Source: Lunularia cruciata (taxonomy: Eukaryota; Streptophyta; Marchantiopsida; Lunulariales; Lunulariaceae). From it: a stretch of 64,000 bases of DNA. Below the pieces are notes generated by a model, which saw only the letters and a list, made by a program, of their open reading frames with translations, made no database searches and was not told the DNA's origin. How positions within the stretch are numbered: the stretch's first letter is position 1; every line of letters starts with the position of its first letter. Positions 46,930-57,615 of the stretch are shown here, one piece after another. The position numbers were made by a program, and so were the translations under genes. The DNA is taken from NCBI GenBank assembly GCA_948567375.1, contig OX419757.1:23188001-23252000 (forward strand), read 5' to 3'.

Positions 46930-47579
46930 AACTACTACTTGTGGTGCAACCCTTGCCACCAAAGTATCAGAAGTTCCACCATACTTGCAGCCTTGAGGAG
47001 GATGCACAACTTCCTTCACCACCAAATCACTCTCATCCCCTTCCAAACTCTCCTCCATACAAATTGCAGTCTTGATAGCTTCAACCTTGGAAGAAGGTTT
47101 CTCTATCTCACCTTGCTTCTAATTTGTGGTCTCAATCCTCCCACAAAATTCTTGGTGAGCATGGCCCCTATGCCAATCATAGTAGTCTCCACATCATCTC
47201 CACCCTTCCTCAACACTATGAGAAATCTGGACTCTAACTTTTCCACTCTTTCCACAGAGACTCTTACTTTCTCTCCATCTCCTTGCTTGAGAAATGTAAC
47301 CTCACTCATCAATCTCTCATAACTCTCATCAGGAAGAAAGTTCTCAATGAGTGTTGAAGTCAAAGTCTCCCAAGACTCCTCTTCTCCATCTCTCCTCTCT
47401 CTCTTTTGGTATTTTGACTCATACCATGTAAGTGCTGTATCCTCAAAGAAATCTGGTAATAATAAGGCCCACTCATTCTTCCTCCTCTCATTTTTTCCTA
47501 TGCAAGCTCTCTTGAAGTCTCTCACAAAGGCCTCCACATCTTCTCCATCCTTGCCAAAGAAAACCGGAAGTTTCCGCAT
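46930..47579 (-). pseudogene. B2 gag
   Basis: Minus-strand frame of 158 codons (47103-47579) starting MRKLPVFFGKDGEDVEAFVR, with NERRKNEWALLLPDFFEDTA, YESKYQKRERRDGEE and ENFLPDESYERLMSEV. It has the fold pattern of Retrotrans_gag (ALTWYE). A second frame (46861-47058) continues with [15 protein letters not shown]. The gag body is the best preserved of the three B copies. It stops at about 46930 against D2 RT, so protease and pol are lost. Confidence 0.8.
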
Positions 47580-47804
47580 CTTAACCTCTCACTATTTCTT
47601 TCTCTCAATTTTTCTTTTCTTTTCTCTCACTCAATAACTAATAAATTATGTACATGACTCACACCATTTGAGAGTAATCCACCCTAGGGAACACAAAAGG
47701 CTCAGGTTGCTCCAAGATTCCTATAGCAATATCAAATCCTAGAGTGCATATTAATCAAACCCTCATGGATAGTTTATCCATAAGTCAAAAGATTATCTCC
47801 ATTA

Positions 47805-48440
47805 CTAATCTTGAGAACTAGCTGATGAAGGTGGTAGTATTTCTATAGCTGTATTAAGACTCTCTCCAAGATCCTTCACCAAAGTCTCCAAAAGTGATTT
47901 TACTCCACTACACTCATGTCCTTTTGGAAGTCCTTCAACTCCACAAACCTCACACAACTCCTTGGTCTTAGATCTTCTCCCTCCCAATCTTGGTGAAGAA
48001 GGTCCAACATGCAAACCCAAGTCAAGTAAGCCTCTCCTTTCCCTCAATCTCTTGCTCTCAAAAGTCAATGGACATGAACTTGCCTTATGTCCCTTCTCTC
48101 CACATAGAAAGCACTTAGACTCACTCTTTCCTCCAAGTAGTGTAGGTTTTTGGATCCTCTCAACACTCTCTTCAAATTCTATTGTAAACTCTCTTTTCCT
48201 CAAATCCACCCCTACAATCACCTCAAACCCTTGGGGAACCTTGCATAATCTCAATTTCCACTCTTGATGACCCTCCATGTTCCCAAGATGAATCTAACCA
48301 CTCAAATATGCTTTTTGTTGCTCTCAAACTCCTCATGCATGAGATCTCCACTCTGCAAAATTGACACTTCCTCACAATGTCACTCAAATCTCCCAACCAG
48401 TACGTGATAGTCTTCTGAAATTTTTTATACTTAATCACAA
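47805..48440 (-). pseudogene. B2 zinc-knuckle leader ORF
   Basis: A separate ORF upstream of gag, on the same strand, between the primer site and gag. Frame 47805-48278 (157 codons) holds a perfect CCHC knuckle, SKCFLCGEKGHKASSCP (CX2CX4HX4C), a second Cys-rich motif CEVCGVEGLPKGHEC, and ends LGESLNTAIEILPP. A second frame (48223-48438) adds an N-terminal part with FQKTITYWLGDLSDIVRKCQ and IFEWLDSSWEHGG, joined by a frameshift. Gag follows after 226 bases. The end of this ORF is conserved in B3 (19330-19400), so it belongs to the element. It may bind nucleic acid; beyond the knuckle I do not recognise it. Confidence 0.65.
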
Positions 48441-49115
48441 CTCCAAAGCGTCCTTCCCTGCAAAATTTCAGATCTTTTCATCAAGCCACTTGGCCTAGAC
48501 ACCTTTCTATTTAGCACACATATTTCAGATTTGGTCTGAAAACCACTCCCTTCACTTCAAAAACTCATAACTCCCTGCGCAAGCATGATCTCTCTCTAAA
48601 TTTTGTGGCAGCACATAAAATACAATGTACTAAATTTTCTTGGAAATTTTTAGGACAATTCACTAAAAATTGAAGAAATGGCAGACTCTGTACAATTTTC
48701 CAGAGAGCATGCAGTTGCGGGAGCACTTTACCCTATCAACTTTCAAAATTTTTAGCCCGGTGTGCATATTAGCTCTCACAATAATTTCAAGTGTGCTAAC
48801 TGAAAGATAACCCAAGCTATCATATGTAGATATTTTAAGTCCAAATCTCAAACTTGAGATTTTGCCCAAAATCACGTTAATCCCCAAAATCTGCAATCCA
48901 CCTCACACAATCTCTCCAATTCCTCTCATGTATACAAAATGTACAAAATCACCTCAAAGACATCATAATGAACTACAAGGTATACAAATGGATCTTGGTT
49001 CTCTAACATAAGTTCAGCCCTCTCCTCTCCTAATGTTTTCTCCAAGTGAGCTCTCATAGCCTCCTTTTGCCTAATGTAGAATTGAACGCGGAACATTATC
49101 TTGCCTTCTAAAGAG
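48441..49115 (-). other. B2 5' leader, no gene seen
   Basis: Sequence between the B2 primer site and its leader ORF. Only short frames. Presumed untranslated leader of the element. Confidence 0.5.
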
Positions 49116-49133
49116 GTCCCAACAACGGAACTA
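49116..49133 (-). promoter_or_regulatory. B2 primer-binding site, degraded (tRNA-Asp-like)
   Basis: On the minus strand, four bases after the LTR end, TAGTTCCGTTGTTGGGAC. It aligns with TGGCGCCGTTGCCGGGGA, the tRNA-Asp primer site found intact in element A, with about five differences, most of them C to T or G to A. The spacing and the matches outside decay-prone positions make it a likely decayed tRNA-Asp site. Confidence 0.6.
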
Positions 49134-49137
49134 AAAA

Positions 49138-49369
49138 TGTGAGCCGGCCTGTCTCTCACTCAGGATGAACCTTTGATGGCTATTATGGTAGTGCACCATG
49201 GACTAAGAAGGCAAGGAACCCCAACTCCATCATACTCCTTCAAGGCTAACACTCCAAGACTCAAGACATTGCTCACTAGAGAACTCAATGAGAGAGAGAT
49301 AGTTGCCAATGAAAGGATGATGAGTACCTCCTCACCACTTGTTTATATACTTGTGAAATAGTTATGTAC
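49138..49369 (-). mobile_element. B2 5' LTR (3' end part)
   Basis: Starts TGTGAGCCGGCCTG on the plus strand, which is the end of a minus-strand B LTR. Nearly identical to 21659-21872 of B1, and matches the end of the solo copy at 35960. It is interrupted at 49369/49370 by an A LTR, and the rest of the LTR lies beyond the window. Confidence 0.85.
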
Positions 49370-49497
49370 TGTGACAACCCAACAAATATCACTTTTGCGG
49401 TAATCGGGTAAGTAAAGTTTGTTCCTGCAGAGATACAAGTCAGAATTGGTCAAATACAAAGTCAAACAATACCAATGTAGTTCTTCTTGGTTGCATT
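49370..49497 (-). mobile_element. A LTR no. 1 (minus), first part
   Basis: Starts TGTGACAACCC, the end of an A LTR read on the plus strand, and matches the first 128 bases of the solo A LTR at 21873. It is interrupted at 49497 by the complete A element and resumes at 62512. The join TTGGTTGCAT / CTTTAATCTCT reads through as in the solo copy. Confidence 0.85.
49493..49497. repeat. Target duplication of element A, left
   Basis: GCATT here and GCATC at 62512-62516. The undisturbed LTRs read GCGTC or GTGTC at this place, so the right copy is closer to the original. One change in five bases. Confidence 0.75.
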
Positions 49498-52400
49498 TGT
49501 GGTGCCCACATTTTTTGTTTTTTTTCAAAATAGAGAAGAAGAATTGTATAGAGAAGTCGATTGTGCCTGTATGGCCAAAGAAGGCAAAGAAAAGAGTCTT
49601 CAGGATGAAACCCAAAGTAAAGTGACTTCGGGTCATAAGGTGAAGTACTCGAAAATGCCGTGTCAGCATACAACCCAAAGTAAGGAGTCTTTGTATTGGG
49701 GGGAGCTCAACCCGAGGTGAAGTCTGTCTAACAACCTTTCATCGGGGCGAGAAATTCAAGAAGGGACCGTTCAAAATTGGCGGCCCATATGCGCGAAGTA
49801 CGATTGACAATGACAGGTGCATGCAGGAGATGTGATTTCTTGGTAGAAACTTGAATTGAAGAGAGACAAAGAAAGCGCAACTCTATAAAAATTGAGCTCA
49901 CAACGAAGCAATGTTGAGCAATTTTCCTTTGCCGTTGAGAAGTTGTCCTGCAAGTGATTGTGGGAAGGGAAATAGAGTGGAAGACGCGCTAGTGTGTAAG
50001 GGAAAAGTTGCAAGAGTGGAAACAAGAGATAGTGAGAAAGCAGAAATGACGGGAGGAGGAAAGAAGAACTCCAAATTCGCAGTGAGGAATCATGCGATTT
50101 GGAGGTTAGATGTAATCGCAAGAATCAAAGTCTTGAGCCAACTTTGGATTACATTCTTTGCATGGAACTGGAATGTTAGTTTTCCAAGTTTCATGACTGA
50201 GATCATCGAGAGCAAGTGTCTTGATGGACCCGAGGAAGAAGAGAAGAGAGGAAATCAGGCTTGCTGGACAGAGTCAGATTGGAGATTAGTACTCAAGAAG
50301 GAAGCAAGCATGGAGCAGGGTGCCACGTTCTTGGGGAAGGGAGAGATAGCCAAAGAAACGCAAGAAGTGAGGGATGCATTCTCGTCAAAGTGGACGAAAA
50401 ATGGATACAAAGTTGAGAGCTATAAAGATCCTATCAAGAGGGAGATTGTGAGTGCTCTGATGGCCATCCTGAAGCCGGAGAGAACAACCTATGTGATGAA
50501 ACACCAAGCGGTGTTCTTTCACAAATTGTTTGCAGGAGAACCAATCAATTGGGCAAGGTGTTTCCATGGGAGAACAAGACAAATGGTAAGGAATCTATGG
50601 GATAAATTGCCTCCACATTACATCATGCCGTTTGCAGCCCATTTCGACTTTGGGTTAAATTTGCTGAACTCGGCGGAGCGCAGTAGAATGGTGTTGCATT
50701 TCCATCCCGATTTAAGAAGACAAGTCAATGTTGAGGAGCAGCAGTACATCTTACAAATCAGAAGCACAGATGAGTACTACAAGAAGACGGGGAAGAATGT
50801 GGAGATAGAAGCGAGTACTCCAAAATCAAAGAAGCAAAGTCGGCAGGGTGAAGCCAAAGATAAGATGAAACCTCGGAAGACCAGGAGAGGAAACCCGAGG
50901 CGAGGAATGGTGGTAATCGAGTAAGAAGACAAAGACTCAAAAGGTGAAGCCGAGTGCAAGTCCAAAGATTTGGAACGCAAGGAGGAGCCCGAGCTAACGC
51001 TACAAAGTGGAGATACGAGTAGTAACAGCGATGAAGGTGGAGAAATGACGTCGGTGCCAGCTGCTGCAGAGGAGGAAGAAGAAGTGCAGGCGGAGATCGA
51101 GGCCGAGGACAACACAAAGTTGGAGGATGAGATACCCGAGGTTGAAGAAAAGGTGATTGTGATTCAGAGGGGAGTCCACTCAAGACGCAAGGCGAAGTGT
51201 GATGCAGGTCCGAGTAAAGTAAAAGAAGAAATGAACGAAAGCTCGGGAAGTGAGGCATCAATTCTAATATAAAGACTTCAGAGACAAAGGCAAGTATCGG
51301 GTGAACACAAAGTGAGAAGGGAGATTGCTACGCAAGAAGAGGTAGTAGCGAGCGATGGAGTAGAGTACCTGTGTGAGGTTGTGTGTCCACTACTAATGAA
51401 ATTGGAGCACAAGAAGAAGGAAATGCAGTCAACTTGTCCAAAAGTGAAGACTGTGTTGCAGGTCTTAGCGCGATTAGGAGAAGAGAACTTGGAGTTGAAG
51501 AAAATCATAACCCGAGGTGAGGAGGAAAGTGAAGTACTACGAGTGGAGGCAGTAGTGAAGACTCAGGTAATTGAAGACTTGAAGAGAGAAGTGAGATATC
51601 AAGGAGAGCTTGTTAAGAAGAGTGACATAGCAAGGGAAAGGCAAGTAGCAGAATATGAGATTTTGAAGTAGCTGTTTGTTGATTCACGAGTAGAACTTAT
51701 CCATGCTATGGCAAGGGTAGCGACGAAGGACCAAGAGCTTGATAGGGTGATGGAGAATGTAGAAGAGAAGAAGCAGCTCTAGCAAAGAGAGTTAGCAGCA
51801 CAATATAGGGAAGAAGAGAGATTACGAGAGTTACTTCGCAATCAAGAAGAGAAGATTGTACAGAAGGAGAAGGAGAAGGAAACGGTGAAAGCCGAGTTCA
51901 AAGCAGAGTTGGCAATGTACAGGGAGGATTGGCTTGCAAATCAAGAGCGAGAAAAAAAATGCAATTGGAGCCATTGAAGGAGATTGTCCTCAGGATGAAC
52001 GCAATGTTGAGTATAGAGGCTAGTGTTTGAATTGAAGAGACAAGGCTGCACAAGTTGAAATTGTTGGTGCAAGAGACAAGGCAAAGACATGCAAAAGATA
52101 CCGATTTGAATGCGCTGCTGATAAGTCTCAGAACTCGTGTAGATAGGACAATATTAGAGGTAGAAGATAATATCACAATTTGATTAGACTTAGTAAAGTT
52201 GGAGATAGATAAACTTTGGAAGGATGTTAGAGCCAAACCCAAAGTAGATGAAGTAGGAGTGCAGATGTCTTCAGAGTTACCATTGGAGACATTGGAGAAG
52301 AGTGGGTTGAGAAATGAAGGTTTAGAAGGATTACCCACTAGTGTAATTTCAGATCAGGAAAGAGAATTGCTGGATCTGGTAGAAGAAGTAGAAGATGTGA

Positions 52401-53293
52401 AACTTGAGGGTAGAGTAGTGGGAAGTAAATTTACTTTGGGTTCGGGTTTGAAAGCTGATGACGAAGTAGACATCGGATCGGATTAGTAACAGTTTTGAGA
52501 TTTGAAGAGGCAGATATGAAGGGGTGCATGGTCATTTTGGATCTGCAGGTTAGAAGAGTTGTTGTAGAACGGTATAGTTGTTAGAACTGTTGATTGCTTC
52601 ACTACTTAAGAGTGGCATCCGTAGAGAATTGTTGTTCAGTGCTCATAATTTCTGAGAATAGATGAAGCAAAGTGCTGTGAAGCAGTGCTGTGAAGTAGTG
52701 CTCGTTGCTTGAGCTTGATTCCGAGTATCAACGCTATACTTGTGTTTGTGAGTGTTTGGAGAAATTTGAAGTGCAAGTCAATGTGCTTGTTGGATGTTGG
52801 ATTCTGCAACCTTGATCTTCATTCTATGTGTTTGATCTTGAGTGAAGTGCAATTGAAGCAATGCCTTGACAGATCTAAGAGGAATTGTAGTGTTGGTAGT
52901 ATTCTGTAGTTGTGAGTGTAGTGCGAAGTTGATGTGGAGCAATTTCGTTCGAGGAAGTTGTGCCTTCAATGGGGGGGTGGAACACAATTCAGAGGCGAAG
53001 TTGTTTTGCAGTGAAGTGCCATTTTTGGGAGAGCCTGAATCATCACAATCAAGATTGTATGGAAAGATTTGATGGAGTTGTGATTATGGAGTGTGAATTC
53101 ATGACAAGACTATGAATCAGTGCTTGTTACTCTCTTCTAGGTGTGGTTTCTACCTGAGAGACTGAAGAAGAACTCAAGAAGAACTGAAATTGTTACTTTG
53201 ACTTTGTATTTGACCAATTTTGACTCGTATCTCTATGGGAACAAACTTTACTTACCCAATTACCGCAAAAGTGATATTTGCTGGGTTGTCACA
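49498..53293 (+). mobile_element. A 5' LTR, 3796 bases
   Basis: Begins TGTGGTGCCCACATTTT and ends GGGTTGTCACA, followed by seven bases and the primer site. The ends equal those of the 3' LTR and of the solo A LTR. Most of its length (49911-52486) is an ORF remnant. The last 800 bases (52490-53293) are non-coding and match the A LTRs at 21873 and 62884, so they are the conserved part, probably holding the promoter end and R/U5. I could not place a TATA box with confidence. Confidence 0.9.
49911..52486 (+). pseudogene. LTR-embedded ORF, 5' LTR copy (about 858 codons)
   Basis: Starts MLSNFPLPLRS 413 bases into the LTR. Order: a basic N-terminus (GGGKKNSKFAVRNHAI); a globular domain, residues about 60-300 (VLSQLWITFFAWNWNV, CWTESDWRLVLKKEA, HQAVFFHKLFAGEPINWARC, PFAAHFDFGLNLLNSAER); a basic then acidic linker (SKKQSRQGEAKDKMKPRK, AAAEEEEEVQAEIEAED); a long coiled coil (VLQVLARLGEENLELKK, VIEDLKREVRYQGELVKK, YREEERLRELLRNQEEKI); and a C-terminal part ending DEVDIGSD. 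Stops at 50922, 51270, 51669 and others, and a frameshift at 51952-51959, break it. The same C-terminus and stop are in the A LTR at 63679. Function unknown; no polymerase, envelope or gag motif is seen. Confidence 0.7.
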
Positions 53294-53300
53294 TGATTTT

Positions 53301-53318
53301 TGGCGCCGTTGCCGGGGA
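53301..53318 (+). promoter_or_regulatory. A primer-binding site (tRNA-Asp)
   Basis: TGGCGCCGTTGCCGGGGA, a perfect 18-base match to the form used by Athila-like plant elements, complementary to the 3' end of tRNA-Asp. It lies seven bases (TGATTTT) after the LTR end. Confidence 0.95.
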
Positions 53319-53381
53319 TACAAATCTTGGAAGTGGAAGAATACAAAGCCAAATTCAAAATTGGGTATCAACGCAATATGA

Positions 53382-55973
53382 ATGTCTGCATCGAGAGAAC
53401 AATGGGAAGAGAGAGCTCAAAGACGAGCACTTCAGCGTGAAGAAGACGAACGTCTGAACGTCCCATCCATTGTTGATGAAACCAAACGAGAGGCGTTGGA
53501 CTTTCAACTCCTTCACAAAGTGCAAGAAGCCCTACGAGAACTTGACCACAAGAAACGCGAAGGCAGTTGGCAAGGCTACTTTGCATCTCCCTCTTCGTCC
53601 AAGAAGAAGAAAGACTCGAGTGGTCAAACATATGCATTGCGGCCCAATACACCAACTTCTCCTAGAGCTGTAAAGGAAGTCGCATCCTTGAAGAACTTTG
53701 TTTGAGAAAAGATAGCATGAACACTTATGGAAGAAGAGTGTCAACATCTTCTACGAACGATTCCTTGGTTGTCCCAAAGGAATTTTGAAGAACAAATTGA
53801 AGGTGTTGATCCTGAATCTTCCACTCGGGTTGAAGTCGACACCCTCATAGCAGAAATTGTCAAAGAAGACCCTACCTTGAATTTGACAAATTGGAACCCC
53901 TGGGCTGACACCACGGCGTCGATACCAGCCAATCCTTCAAATCCGTCAAGTTCAACACTACCTCAGCCGATCCCAGTGCATCGAATGATGACTTCGTTGC
54001 CTGTCACCCGACATGCCTATCAGAAGTACAAGGGAAAAAACAAGACGAGGACCCTGATGAATTCATTGAAGAATTCAAAGTCATCTCCTTTGCTAACAAG
54101 GAGCATGACTCGACGGATCGCTTGAGAATTTTCCCAAGTCTGCTCCAAAAGAAAGCTCGGAGCTGGTACACCCATGTGACCCAGAAGAGGTTCGTACCAG
54201 CGGACTGGGCAAACTTGAGAAACAACTTCCTGGAACAATTCCAAGAGGTTGATTACGATACGAGTGTCTTTGTGGCACTCAATGATTTAGAACAAGGCAA
54301 GAAGGAGAAGTTGAGAGACTACTCTGAGCGGTTCATGGCACTTTTGAACCAAGTTCCCAAGCAATCAGGGGTGGTGGGTTACTCCAATGCCCAAGCCATT
54401 ACCTGGTTCCTCGAGAGACTTTCACCACAGATATGAATCTTTGCAAGGGAGAGGAATGTAACTTCTCTTGACAAAGTACTCAAACATGTCGCTTGTTATG
54501 AGGCGGCCCACTCTCACTCTACTAGCAACTGGAGAAATGAGGAGAAGGAAGGCAAAAAACCCAGAAGGAGAGCTTTGCATAGCACTTCCCCTTCTTCGGA
54601 AGAGTCCTCCACGTCTTTGAGCTCTTCTTTTTGAAGAAGAATCAAACCCAAGATGAGTCAGAAGACGGGGAGGGGGGGGGGGTAAGAAACCAGTGACTCT
54701 TCCAGCAAAGAGTGTAAATAAGGCGGATACCAAGCTGGATGCCCTCATCAAGGAGTTTTCAGATTTCAAGATCCAGATGATTGGGGCCAAAGACAGAAGG
54801 AAGGCCCCAGCATTTGGTAGATTGAATGTATGGTGCACCGCATGTGGCAAATCAGGCCATGCAAACACAGAATGCAATACTTGTAATGCATTCCCGGTGC
54901 AACAAATTGATTGGGTTCCGAGATGGAGCCAAGACAAGGACAAAGAGGTTGTGTACCAAACACAAGAAGTATAGCGTCAAGCTAGCACATCGTACCAAGG
55001 TCCGAGGTTTGGACCAAGGGAGTATAACCCCAATGCTCCTCCACGAAGACCACCAATGAGGAACCAGAATTGCCCTCAGAATGTTGCACCCAGAGCCTAT
55101 TATAATTGTGGCTCAATGGGACATTGGTCTCCAAACTGTCCGGAGCCAAGAAGGCAAATCGGGTATGTTCCCTTGTGTGGAAACTATAAAGGATTGGGGC
55201 ATACGGGCAACCAATGTCCTCACCCACCAAACCCAAAGCCACCTGTAAAATATGTACAAACCCCCGCTGAGCGTGCAGCAATTCAGGCAAAGGGGGACAC
55301 AAATGTAAATTGTATCACGCTTGAGGAGCAGAGACCTCAAGAAGGGAGTCCGGCCTCAAAAGGAGAATGGCCGGACCTTGAAATTTTGAAAGTTGAGACA
55401 CGCTCCAGTAAGAAGAAGCGTGATCCCAAAGAGTTGAGTATGACCTTGTCGTCTTCCAGAAAGGCAAAGAGATTGTGCCCAAAGGCTATTCTTTTTGCCA
55501 AGGAGGAAAAGATCCTCGCAAAAGCCAAAGCTAAAGCCTTGCAGAAAGAACTAAAGGAAGCACTACTCAAGACTCGAGAACTGAGTTTGGAAGAGGAGAT
55601 GAAGACGAAGTCTATGGTTTTTCTGGTGGACATCCAATCCGAAGTAAAGGGTCTAATCCAAGCCAAGGTGGGCCAACCCGAGGAACCTCGGGTTAAGGCC
55701 ACTAGCAATCTCATCACCATTTTGAAGCGTCCCAAAGTCAAGACGGAACATAGAGAGACTTCAAACCCGAAGCCTAAGGCAAAGATGGTCAAATTGGGAG
55801 GAGTACCCCAATACAATATTGTAATAGATCTGGCAGCCACAAATGCCAATGTTACATTCAAGCAATTGTGGGAAGATAACAAGCTATACAAAAAGCAGCT
55901 GAATTTGGCACTCAAGAAGGTGAGGTCGATGTCAAAGAAGGACCTACCGGCTATCTATCATATTGAACAATAA
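53382..55973 (+). pseudogene. A gag
   Basis: Starts MSASREQWEERAQRRALQ, soon after the primer site. A Retrotrans_gag-type core is at about 54045-54520: EDPDEFIEEFKVISF, LQKKARSWYTHVTQK, NNFLEQFQEVDYDTS and DYSERFMALLNQVPK. Three CCHC knuckles follow: CTACGKSGHANTEC (near 54838, intact), YYNCGSMGHWSPNC (first Cys lost) and CGNYKGLGHTGNQC (second Cys lost). The last part (55310-55970) is a Lys-rich linker. Two in-frame stops near 53703, frameshifts near 54040 and 54600, and a 13-base G run near 54668 break the frame. A double or triple knuckle is more than most plant gags have. Confidence 0.8.
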
Positions 55974-56360
55974 TATTTGGGATCTCCCAAGGTAGACGCG
56001 GAGATTGCAAGGTGCATGATCACATTGATACCCATTGATTTGGGGTCTGGTGTGAATGTCATGACCAAAGATACTGCAAATTGACTCGGGTATCATACGT
56101 TTGAGCCAACACCCCGAGTGTTGAAGTTTGCAAACCAAACTAGGAGACGGCCTTTGGGCATGCTGTCAAACATAACCACGATCATTGGAGGGGTTCCCTT
56201 CAAGTTGAATTACATTGTGTTGTGACCAGTGATAAAGACTGGTTACCCTCTGTTGATCGGAAGACCCTGGTTGTACAATGTCCAAGTTGTGGTGGATTGG
56301 CATCAGCAGAAGTTAAGATTCAAGGACATTTTGTCCGAAGATCAGAAGCTGGTGACTGTG
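55974..56360 (+). pseudogene. A protease
   Basis: Retropepsin remnant: ITLIPIDLGSGVNVMTKDTA, with D-L-G-S-G for D-S/T-G-A, then EPTPRVLKFANQTRRRPLG and YPLLIGRPWLYNVQVVVDW, the I-L/I-G-x-P/R-W box. Two or three stops interrupt it (near 56080 and 56223). A frame change near 56340 leads to the acidic linker before RT. Confidence 0.75.
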
Positions 56361-57615
56361 AGTTGGACAAAAGTTCCTCACCTGGGGAAACAAGTTTGTC
56401 GGAAGGGGAGGACAAATCCAAAGACTCATTGTCTTCGTCCTCAGACGAATCTGAAGACAAAGTCCAAGTTAACTATTTGGAATGCTACGAGGTGGATGTC
56501 AAAGACAAAGATCCATATGACCTCGCCTCGGGTGAACCTGACTTGGAGGAAGGGGGTTTGATGGCAGCTTGCCTTGTGTTAAGCCGAGTAAGCCATGTTG
56601 AAGGAGTCATCAACCCCAATGACTATCAAGATGTCTTATTAATGGAAGGAAAAATTTTGAAAATTTTGAAGACAGTCACTTCGGAGGAGTTGTCAGGATA
56701 CACTGCCCTATTCATAGAATTCTAGGATGTATTTGCTTGGTCTATTGATCAAATTCCGGGTATTCCACAAGAATTCAAAGAACACTGGATTGATCTAGTT
56801 GAAGGTGCAATTCCGGTTTGGTAGCGACAATACCGCCTGAACCCAAAGTACTCGCTTTTGGTGAAAGATGAAATCGACAAGTACTTAGGGGCCGGAATCA
56901 TCTTCCTTGTCTTAACCAATGAATGGGTTTCCTCCATTGTCATTGTCCCAAAGAAGAAAACAAGGAAGATCCAAGTGTGCCAAGACCTCCGGAAGTTGAA
57001 CGCAGTCACAAGGAAAGATCATCATCCCTTGCCTTTCAATACAATTTTAGATAAGGTAGCGGGTCATCCTTGTTATAGCTTTCTCGATGGATTTTTAGGG
57101 TACAATCAAGTATCCATTCGAGAAGAGGACAAGGATAAAACCACCTTCACGACCGATTGGGGCACTTTCACTTACAATCAAATGCCCTTTGGGTTGTGTA
57201 ATGCTCCCGCTACTTTCCATTGGATGATGAATTCAATCTTCAAAGATCTCCTACGCAAAATTTTGGAAGTTTTCATTGATGATTTTTGTGTGTTCGGGCA
57301 AAGTGATGTACATTTAGATTACCTTCACCAAACTTTTGAAAGGTGTCGTTTTGCCGGCTTGTCATTACACTTGGAGAAATGCTTCTTTGCAATGAAGGAA
57401 GGAATTCTTCTGGGGCATCGGGTGTCAAGCTGAGGTATTGAAGTTGACATCGAGAAGGTTAAGATAATTGCAGCTTTGGAATCCCCAAAGAACATCTGGG
57501 AGCTGAGAGCCTTCTTGGGACATGTCGGATACTATAGATGCTTTGTGTCAAATTATGCGGTGCTTGCTGCACCACTTACAAAGCTTCTAAAGAAATCCAA
57601 AGACTTTCAGTGGGA
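56361..57615 (+). pseudogene. A reverse transcriptase
   Basis: After an acidic linker (SLSEGEDKSKDSLSSSSDES), RT runs in one frame with few stops: DVFAWSIDQIPGIPQEF, KYLGAGIIFLV, WVSSIVIVPKKK, CQDLRKLNAVT, YSFLDGFLGYNQV (motif A, D present), MPFGLCNAPATFHWMMN, VFIDDFCVFG (catalytic box, Y to F) and LHLEKCFFAMKEGILLGH. The thumb ends FLGHVGYYRCFVSNYAVLA and FQWD. Stops at about 56821 and 57431. The catalytic Asp residues are intact, but the protein stops at the RNase H deletion. Confidence 0.85.

Noticed and set aside
47805-48278. Reading the zinc-knuckle ORF as a LINE ORF1
   Set aside because: Its end aligns at DNA level with the B3 leader at 19330-19420, and it lies between a B LTR/primer site and B gag, so it belongs to the B element.
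50758-51261. Minus-strand frames of 112-167 codons opposite the LTR ORF (also 60293-60802)
   Set aside because: They are low-complexity Leu/Ser/Pro-rich mirror frames of the Glu/Lys-rich linker on the plus strand.
54668-54680. Thirteen-base G run in A gag as a regulatory G-rich element
   Set aside because: It sits in a broken coding linker and could equally be slippage or a sequencing error.
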